This document shows, one piece after another, positions 24,050 through 30,371 of a DNA stretch of 30,371 nt. How positions within the stretch are numbered: the first letter of the stretch is position 1; each line of letters opens with the position of its first letter. A program made the translations under genes and the position numbers. The notes under the pieces are model-generated. The model had not been told where the DNA came from. It did no database searches and was given only the letters and a program-made list of their open reading frames with translations. Source of the DNA: Bodo saltans (Eukaryota; Euglenozoa; Kinetoplastea; Eubodonida; Bodonidae); the NCBI GenBank assembly GCA_001460835.1, contig CYKH01001881.1:1-30371 (forward strand). Direction: 5' to 3'.

Positions 24050-26800
24050 ATGTCTACAGTTTCCAATTTAACCCATACGTTTGTTGCCCGTACGACACAC
24101 CTTGCACATTTGATTGTGCTGCTAGCGATGGTGAGCGCGCTCCTTCACGCCCAGGAATTGGATCGTGCTGCACTTGTTGCCTTCTACTCAGGCACTAATG
24201 GCCCCACCTCGTGGAACAGTAGTATTCGCTGGGACACAGCCAACAGTTCCTCTAACTCATGCAACTGGTACGGAGTGACATGTGGTAGCGGTGGACGCGT
24301 CACCAAAATTGTCCTTCGCAATGCGGGCTTAAGTGGCACACTTCCGCCCTTGCTTGGCACCATAAAGAAACTGAACAACATAGACCTTCAAAGCAACCGA
24401 TTATCTGGTATTGTTCCGAAAGAACTCGCGAACTGCACGAACCTCATAGAACTTCATCTGCAAGTAAATCGGCTTAGTGGCACTTTTCCGCCAGAGTTTT
24501 CGTCGCTCTCACAGCTTTCCATCTTTCACATGTCCAACAACTCGTTGTACGGAACGTTGCCGTCGTCGTATCAATCACTTACACAACTCACATCCTTTGA
24601 AGTTGACCAGAATGAGCTGACTGGGACGCTACCTCCTGAATACTCTGCATGGAATAGCATTCAATCGTTTTATGCAGATCGAAATGGGTTCACTGGATCA
24701 CTGCCACCAGAGTACTCGGCGTGGAAATCCATCGTGACATTTCGTACGTTTATCAACCCGCTCACTGGGACGCTTCCTGAGTCCTATGGCAGCTCGTGGA
24801 CGAATGCGGTGTCCGTGTTTATTTACACCACAAATATCAGCGGCTCAATTCCCGGTGAGTGGGGCGGAATGACTTCACTGTACCAGTTGCAAATCTTCAA
24901 CAACAAACTCACCGGCACTATTCCTGCTTCCTTTGGCAACTTCACAAAACTGTACTACATCAACCTCTCATTCAATAATCTCACTGGCGAAGTACCGTGG
25001 GCAGCCTGGTCCAAACTACGTGGCGTCGATGTCTTCGGCTTTCAAGACAATCCGTTGCTCTCTGGCACGATACCGATTGGCTTCAGTGATGTTCTTGTTC
25101 CGTTCCTCTCGATGGTATCGGTGTGTCGGACAAGAATCTGTGGTCCTCGGCTGCCAGCGTTAACGCTCGGATACGGGTGTGTGCCGCCATCGTTTGTCAG
25201 TTCACTGGGTGAGATTACCACAGCAGCAATGTCGTCAATGGTGCAGATTGCGACGTATGAACCATCGTTTTCGTGTGAGACGCCCCAACCCACACTGACA
25301 CCGCGTGCCCGTGACGTCACTCGCACTGTACTCGTCGTCCCACCTCCTGCACCACACAGTGACCACGCTGCAAGCCTCGCCACCTCTGGGCCCACCGTCA
25401 CCGCTTCGCTTGTTGTGGTCTCTCAGCTGATCTCTGGTGCTGCTGCATCAGCCGGTGGCTTGCACGCGATGCAAGCGTTGATGCGCATTCAGCGTCTTCG
25501 TGATTTATGTGTCGCTCAAAATCAATTATCATCATCATTATCGACATCGAGTTCAGGCGACGATGACGATGGCTCCTCATCGGATTGCTGTGATGAACTC
25601 ACAAGTCCATTGCACTTGACCATCGATGTCAATGGGAACAGCGTTGGGGAAAAGGAAGCAGGCGCACTCATTGGAAACACAATTGCGCTTGTTGTGTTTG
25701 GCCTCCTTCGAATAGTCGGCCAGTGGACTGTTCATCGATTCAAGCAGCAGCACAGCACCGCGAATTTCGAGAAACGTGAAGCCTCGACTATCTTCCACCA
25801 CGTCACAACAGCATTGATCGCTTGCTTTTCCTCAAAGAACATTTCTACCATCTGGCCAGCCTACACCTTTTTGATCTGTCCTACGGTTGGTGTTTGTTGC
25901 ATGCTGCTCCAAGTAGGAAACAGCGATGGGCTGTTTGTGGCGGTCGCCCTGCTAGCACTGTGGACGATTCCTTGCATCGCGGCCAACGTTGGGCTTGCAT
26001 ACAACGAACACCTTCAAAAGGCGGCACGTTCATTTTCACTGTGCTCAGTTGAAACACATGAAACAAAACTTCGGTCAAGCGTGCTCACTGCAGCATGGCA
26101 ACGCATGAAAGACTTCTTGCTACAGCCAACGGAGGAGCTTGAGTTTTCCAATCACGTCATTGCCAAAGCCATTGAGCATGCCTACGGAGCGGTGTTGTTT
26201 GGCTTCCGGTCGTCGCGTCTTTGGTACTTCAACGTGGAGCTGTTCTTCGGTATTGCCACTGGAGTGTTGATTGGGGTGACCCTCAGCAGCTCGGATCCAT
26301 GTAGTATTAACACCGTTGGCTGGATCATGGCCGCTGTTGGCCTACTGGAGTGTGTGTCGGCGTTCTGCATCCGACCTTACTGCGCCCCAGTTGACTTTGT
26401 AGTTCTTGCCGTTGTCAATGGGCTCTCAGTAGTCTCGCAGATGATCGCTCTTATGGACGATAGCAGCAGCGCCCAAGTCGCGTCTGTGGTTTTAGGACTT
26501 GTTGCCAGCGGCTTTCAGTTGGTGGTCAGCGTGTTGCTCGCAATCGATGGGTGTTCTGGCAGCTCTGTCTATCACGCGGCTTCTGTCACAAAACATGACG
26601 CCACCACAATGGTTGCAACTTCCAAGGAAAGAGCAAGACGACGAAGTCGTTCATGTAGTCGAAGTAGCGATGCAACTCGAAACTGCACAACAGAAAACAG
26701 CAATGCTTCAGAATTTCAACACGGTGCTCTCGTCATCTTAATTCGCACAATCTGTAACTCTGCTGGTGATGCTGCGTCCTCATCAATATTCAAGTGGTGA
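24050..26800 (+). CDS. Plant-type LRR ectodomain protein with multi-pass membrane C-terminus
   Basis: 916 aa. ATG 24050 is the first in frame and gives a signal peptide (LIVLLAMVSALLHAQ, residues 20-35). An N-terminal LRR cap follows (ALVAFYSG..., SCNWYGVTC) like the LRRNT_2 cap of plant receptor ectodomains. About ten 23-25-residue repeats of the L.G.lP...g.l..L type run over residues 88-345. Two successive repeats share PPEYSAW, suggesting recent internal duplication. A Cys-containing C-cap lies near 360-385. From about 453 onward seven or eight hydrophobic segments follow (near 453, 541, 600, 627, 723, 757, 782 and 809), and the tail is Arg/Ser-rich. There is no kinase domain. It is probably a surface protein; kinetoplastids are known for LRR surface proteins such as the PSA family. 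Ligand and role are unknown. The frame is open upstream to 23945, but only with a GTG. Confidence 0.8.
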   Translation: MSTVSNLTHTFVARTTHLAHLIVLLAMVSALLHAQELDRAALVAFYSGTNGPTSWNSSIRWDTANSSSNSCNWYGVTCGSGGRVTKIVLRNAGLSGTLPPLLGTIKKLNNIDLQSNRLSGIVPKELANCTNLIELHLQVNRLSGTFPPEFSSLSQLSIFHMSNNSLYGTLPSSYQSLTQLTSFEVDQNELTGTLPPEYSAWNSIQSFYADRNGFTGSLPPEYSAWKSIVTFRTFINPLTGTLPESYGSSWTNAVSVFIYTTNISGSIPGEWGGMTSLYQLQIFNNKLTGTIPASFGNFTKLYYINLSFNNLTGEVPWAAWSKLRGVDVFGFQDNPLLSGTIPIGFSDVLVPFLSMVSVCRTRICGPRLPALTLGYGCVPPSFVSSLGEITTAAMSSMVQIATYEPSFSCETPQPTLTPRARDVTRTVLVVPPPAPHSDHAASLATSGPTVTASLVVVSQLISGAAASAGGLHAMQALMRIQRLRDLCVAQNQLSSSLSTSSSGDDDDGSSSDCCDELTSPLHLTIDVNGNSVGEKEAGALIGNTIALVVFGLLRIVGQWTVHRFKQQHSTANFEKREASTIFHHVTTALIACFSSKNISTIWPAYTFLICPTVGVCCMLLQVGNSDGLFVAVALLALWTIPCIAANVGLAYNEHLQKAARSFSLCSVETHETKLRSSVLTAAWQRMKDFLLQPTEELEFSNHVIAKAIEHAYGAVLFGFRSSRLWYFNVELFFGIATGVLIGVTLSSSDPCSINTVGWIMAAVGLLECVSAFCIRPYCAPVDFVVLAVVNGLSVVSQMIALMDDSSSAQVASVVLGLVASGFQLVVSVLLAIDGCSGSSVYHAASVTKHDATTMVATSKERARRRSRSCSRSSDATRNCTTENSNASEFQHGALVILIRTICNSAGDAASSSIFKW

Positions 26801-27106
26801 GTGCAGAACAGTCTTACTTTGTGTCACGGTGAAGAATGGCGATAGTTAAATGTGATCGGTCATTCACTCTTTTCCCTTTTGTTGTTTGCATTCAAAAATT
26901 CGCCTCACTTTCAATCGCTCACTTCCTCAGCACTTTCCATTGACGTTCTTCCCCTCTGTATTAGCCCCCTACCGGTAACACATATCGGCGTCAATGCAAT
27001 GTATTTTTTTCAAAGCATGCTAAATATGCCTCGACGATGACGAAATCCCCTCCAATTTGACCGGTTTTGTTTTTTCTTGCAGTTGAAAGAGCAGAAAAGA
27101 TCCAAA
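26801..27106 (+). promoter_or_regulatory. Spacer with a clear spliced-leader acceptor at 27065-27082
   Basis: The sequence ttttgttttttcttgcag ends at 27082, 24 bases before the ATG at 27107, and is a textbook pyrimidine tract plus AG for trans-splicing. The rest of the spacer is T-rich with no coding features. Confidence 0.5.
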
Positions 27107-27523
27107 ATGCCGCTGCCTTTAAGAGACAGCGAACCTTCTTCTCATTTTGATCGGGAAAGATCACTGCATGTTGGCCCACAGTCGCCTAGAGAAACAAAGC
27201 GTTCTCGTGTCCCTCTTCCGCACAAAACTCTTTTCGCCCTGGTGGTGGTTAGTCTTATCGCGACACTCATTATTCAACAGTCGCCGCAGCAAGAGCTGAC
27301 ATTGAAATCGTCTTATTATGTGCGCCAAAGTGTGTCTACAGTGCAACGTACTTTTGGGGGTTGCTTTGAGCGGTTTCCGTTCATACATAACGGAGGCTTC
27401 CGGCGTTTCAACGCTTCTTTTGTAGATTTGCTAGTGTTGCCGCAAACAGACATTGCGACGTTGCGGAAAAATCTAAGCACATGCTCCACAACCATGCCAT
27501 ACATCTCTGACATTGAATTGTGA
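27107..27523 (+). CDS. Type II membrane protein, possible family 61 glycosyltransferase, N-terminal part
   Basis: 138 codons from ATG 27107, the first after the acceptor. A basic, hydrophilic N-terminus of about 38 residues is followed by one membrane segment (TLFALVVVSLIATLII, about 40-57) and a lumenal stretch. This is the layout of Golgi glycosyltransferases. The frame stops with TGA at 27521-27523. The next frame, one base back, opens at 27517 just after its own TGA at 27514-27516, so the switch must lie within about seven bases. The two parts together make about 450 residues, typical of GT61-like enzymes. The break may be a one-base loss or an assembly error. On its own this part has no catalytic region. 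Confidence 0.55.
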   Translation: MPLPLRDSEPSSHFDRERSLHVGPQSPRETKRSRVPLPHKTLFALVVVSLIATLIIQQSPQQELTLKSSYYVRQSVSTVQRTFGGCFERFPFIHNGGFRRFNASFVDLLVLPQTDIATLRKNLSTCSTTMPYISDIEL

Positions 27524-28461
27524 ATAACACCCTCGCACACGAAGATCCAGTTCGATCTTCTGTGGAAGAGGTAGAGCTCGTCGCAGCTGTTTGGAGGCAA
27601 TGGCCCCACGCACCCTATCACGGGTTGTTCCGTCCTGGCGTGATTTGGTTTCACTCTATCCTTACTCGTTTCGCTGCTTTTCATGGAGTTGTACCCCACC
27701 GCCACGCGAAGCTACGGACAGTTGTCGTTGACAGCCATCCAGCACTACCCTATCCCCCTATCATTCACGAGATCAAAAATTTGTTGCTGGACGAACGCAT
27801 TTCTGATTTCAATATGAGCGACGGTAGTGTAGTTCCCATCTCACGATCTCGAATTGTGTTTGTGCATTGGACGACATTCCGGAACATTGATTGGGTGTTG
27901 ATCAATTCCACAGTGAAGGCAGTGGACCTTGAGTTGCGGGTAAGGTTTCCGGAGCCAGCCGGCGTGGATAAACAAAGCGTGTTCGTTGAAAAACGAACAT
28001 TCAGCCATCGCTCCCCGCATAAGCAATTTCGTGGTTACCGTCCTGAGGTGTGGAGCGTGATTAAACTTGTGGCGGCGAAGAACAACCTTACGTTGGATGT
28101 GGTGGATCTAGGCTCGCTCACGTTCGCACAGCAATGGAACACCCTTCACAAGAGGAAGTACATGATTGTGACGGAGGGATCGTTTTCAGTTTGGATTCCT
28201 TTTTTACGAAGGGGTACTGTCTGTTTGATGATTTATGATCACTACGGAAATGGACGGCATATTCCGCGTGTGCATCTCCCTTTGGCACTCCTAGGGGACC
28301 GAAAAATGAAGATGGTGTTCGTGTCGATCTTCAACAGCAGCATTCCCACGGAGGAGGTGCTGACCACGGCGCTACTTCTTGGCGATCCATCTCCTCAAGT
28401 GTCGGTTCTCACCGTTCCGTACGACGCCGCTGTTCAACGTCTCTCACATTTTTCTGTGTAA
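27517..28461 (+). CDS. Possible family 61 glycosyltransferase-like catalytic part (after frame break)
   Basis: About 314 codons to a TAA at 28459-28461. There is no ATG at the beginning, which fits continuation from the preceding frame. The C-terminal third resembles GT61/DUF563 proteins: LDVVDLGSLTFAQQWNTL is followed by a strand, YMIVTEGSFSVWIPFL, then RRGTVCLMIYD. In GT61 proteins the corresponding motif is usually HGAG(L), followed by a hydrophobic strand after a P-G turn. Here it reads TEGS, so the fit is partial. The N-terminal part contains WRQWPHAPYHGLFRPG with aromatic clusters. If real, it would transfer a sugar in the Golgi lumen. Family assignment is tentative, and the altered motif leaves activity in doubt. 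Confidence 0.5.
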   Translation: MVNNTLAHEDPVRSSVEEVELVAAVWRQWPHAPYHGLFRPGVIWFHSILTRFAAFHGVVPHRHAKLRTVVVDSHPALPYPPIIHEIKNLLLDERISDFNMSDGSVVPISRSRIVFVHWTTFRNIDWVLINSTVKAVDLELRVRFPEPAGVDKQSVFVEKRTFSHRSPHKQFRGYRPEVWSVIKLVAAKNNLTLDVVDLGSLTFAQQWNTLHKRKYMIVTEGSFSVWIPFLRRGTVCLMIYDHYGNGRHIPRVHLPLALLGDRKMKMVFVSIFNSSIPTEEVLTTALLLGDPSPQVSVLTVPYDAAVQRLSHFSV

Positions 28462-28771
28462 CATATCTTTATTTGGACCCTTTCTTGGAAAATTTCCGCA
28501 TGTGTGCGTCTCCCTATGGCGCTTCAGACTCGTGTTTGCCGTATGTTTGCAAAACGGCTACAAGAAGGACTCTGGATCCCTTGTTCTCAGTTATCACGTT
28601 TCTCACCCTCTGTGACACACCAACGTTGTCACGCCAAATCTTTGGGGTTTTTTTCTACTTCTTCTTCTTTTTCATTTAAACGTTCTAACAAATCATTTTT
28701 CCGCACTTTCCACCTTCTCGATTTTTCTGCGTGATCTGAGCTGAATTATTGCAGGGAAACATAACCGAATC
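28462..28771 (+). promoter_or_regulatory. Spacer with probable spliced-leader acceptor before copy E
   Basis: Pyrimidine-rich tracts (28649-28675 and 28694-28729) are followed by AG at 28739-28740 and gcag at 28751-28754, 17 bases before the ATG at 28772. The acceptor layout is intact although the gene it serves is broken. Nothing coding was seen in the spacer. Confidence 0.4.
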
Positions 28772-29846
28772 ATGCTGGTGTCGATTAAGGTTGTCATCGC
28801 CACGCTCCTTATCACAACCACCATCGCGGCAATGATATGTGCACTCATCCCACCCATTATTCACCTGCAGGACGATGCTATGGACCTCGTTGTGAACTCT
28901 GCCACCTCCACCGGCGGCAGTCTTCAATTTGCCCTGGCGGCTCAGCTCCGACGCGTCGGAACTTCGTGCAACACGCTTTACAAGGCCGCCTCCAGTCGTG
29001 ACCTTCTCACCCCGAACGGTGTCTTGGAACCTTGGCAGTTTCTTGCTTGGACAAGCGGGCTGATCGCGGACAACGGCTATAGCATTTCATTGATACGGCC
29101 AGATGGGCGTGGCTATGTGCTGGCTCCCGACAGCACGGTCGTCGATGGCAGCGCGTTGCCAGGGTACGTCTTTATTTCCCGTATTACTGACCCTGGGGTG
29201 GGGATGGACTACGGCTTCTTCCGTGTTGGAGTTCCTCCCACCCCAGCCAACCTCACGAGCCCATGGACGAATCTTTCCACCACCGTATCGTGGGTCGATC
29301 AGCCGATGTATCACAAGCTTATTAGTGACGTCAATCGCACGTCAGTGATGGCGTGGACAAGTCTCTCACCGCGCAATTCGTCTCGTGCCAGCTCATCGTT
29401 GTTAAGCTACGGCGGTCATTTTACAGTCCCTACAGCAATTGACAACGCTAGCCGCACACAAATTCTTTCCATTAACCTTCGTGGTGAGGCGCTGTCGGAT
29501 TTCTTCTCCACCGTGCCTTTTCGTCTCGCAGCCAGTATCCATTGGTATTGCATCGGGTGTCGCAACCTGTGGGCTGTTGGGGCCGCCAAGGTTACGACGA
29601 TTCACCGTTGTATCGCCTAGCGAGTGTCAAGCTTCGTTTATGGCGAGACTTGCGACGGTCGAGCGCCAGCCTATTCTCATGACGTGGAGAGCCGCAGAAT
29701 TAGCACGACAACAGCATGACCAGCGCCACACCGATGCTGCCGTTAAGGTGCAGCCATTTGCATTCGTCCCGATTGCAAAGGTTGTGCTGTCTGGGGAGGA
29801 AGCCTTTCCTGAATGTTCGACAGATGCATTTGCGCCTGTCGTCTAA
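28772..29846 (+). pseudogene. Cyclase-like receptor, copy E: large internal deletion
   Basis: The ATG at 28772 begins a frame aligned with copies B and D: membrane anchor at residues 5-27, then Cache-like ectodomain with LEPWQFLAWTSG, SYGG and NLRGEALSDFF (to about 29515). The sequence then jumps to the last part of the cyclase-like domain, read one base forward from about 29531. That part contains PVSIGIASGVATCGLLGPP, FTVVS, MARL, LMTWRA and FVPIAKVVLSGE, ending with TAA at 29844-29846. Compared with copy D about 1.2 kb is missing: the second Cache half, membrane segment 2, linker and first cyclase half. The original frame ends at a TAG at 29618-29620. The product would be a 282-residue anchored half-sensor. 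The transcript-processing signal upstream still looks intact. Confidence 0.8.
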
Positions 29847-30371
29847 TTTTCCATCTGCTTCGGCAACTATTGCCAGAAAGCTTTCCAAGAAAAATGTGTG
29901 TGAGGTGTTTTGAAGTCAATCGCCGTTTCATTCGAGAACGATTCTTTCCTTTCATCCGATTACGTAGTTTCCTTTTTTTCTTTGTGATTGATGTGTGTGC
30001 TGAGCTGTTATTATTACTCCCCCTCATTTCGTGCGTAACTGTGTAGTCCGTTTCACACATACACTGATTTCTAACCTTATGGGATACAACACGGGATATG
30101 TGATTGTTTGTCCTCCGTCATTTGTTTTCGCCCGCCCACTCCCTTTTGTTCAGGCCCCCTCCCGAAATTGCTGTGTGAAATCTTTTTAAAGGACTGCAAA
30201 GCAACATCATTATTGAGATCCTGTTTGCTTGAAATATCAATTGGCTTGAAGCTTTGCTATTCTATGAAAAGCAGAGCTCGTGTGAGAAGATTGTGTATTA
30301 AAACAAATGAATTTGTTTGCTTACTAATCTAGTCACACTGCCTTGTACCCCACATACACAGGGGGGATTAG
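29847..30371. other. Terminal stretch, no gene seen
   Basis: This is T-rich sequence following copy E up to the window edge. An open frame at 30108-30332 has unusual composition and no protein-like pattern. No repeat, RNA gene or family relic was recognised. Confidence 0.45.

Overview
The window looks like nuclear DNA of a kinetoplastid flagellate, most likely a free-living bodonid of the Bodo saltans type. This is an inference. Every convincing gene lies on the + strand, none shows a cis-intron, spacers are short (about 300-470 bp), and several starts are preceded by a pyrimidine tract and an AG, as expected for spliced-leader trans-splicing in a polycistronic unit. The gene content also fits: large leucine-rich-repeat (LRR) proteins and a multicopy family of receptor-like proteins with a decayed class III nucleotidyl cyclase domain. 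No bacterial-type promoters, operons, tRNA, rRNA or CRISPR arrays were seen.

Layout. 1-197 is the 3' end of an unidentified gene. 500-1150 is an AT-rich palindromic element bounded by near-perfect terminal inverted repeats; it abuts the C-terminal relic of a cyclase-like receptor (copy A, 1150-1569). Copy B (1985-4351) is the only intact member of this family. Two giant low-complexity proteins follow: a 1842-aa protein with an embedded pseudokinase (4800-10328) and an LRR protein of about 1850 aa that changes reading frame once near 11856 (10795-16355). The 3' end of the second giant gene is duplicated, and a frameshifted LRR pseudogene (16442-17619) lies between the two copies. Copy C of the receptor family (17896-19719) is 5'-truncated. 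19720-21384 is a gene-poor stretch holding decayed LRR fragments on both strands. Copy D (21385-23732) is full length but broken by one frame change. A plant-type LRR ectodomain protein with a multi-pass membrane tail (24050-26800) comes next, then a type II membrane protein resembling family 61 glycosyltransferases, also split by one frame change (27107-28461). Copy E (28772-29846) has lost about 1.2 kb from its middle.

Reading as a whole. Two stable-looking giant genes sit inside a region where one receptor family and LRR genes are being duplicated and destroyed. The five receptor copies show five different states: 3' relic, intact, 5' truncation, single frame break, internal deletion. The receptor plan is an N-terminal membrane anchor, a Cache-like extracellular sensor, a second membrane segment, a helical linker and a cyclase fold. 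It is the plan of a transmembrane cyclase, but the metal-binding and transition-state residues are largely gone, so these may be sensors or dimer partners rather than enzymes. The pseudokinase likewise keeps the ATP-site lysine but has lost the catalytic Asp and the DFG Asp. The strongest candidates for new biology are the pseudo-cyclase receptors, the pseudokinase giant protein, the terminal-inverted-repeat element, and the three frame switches of identical polarity.
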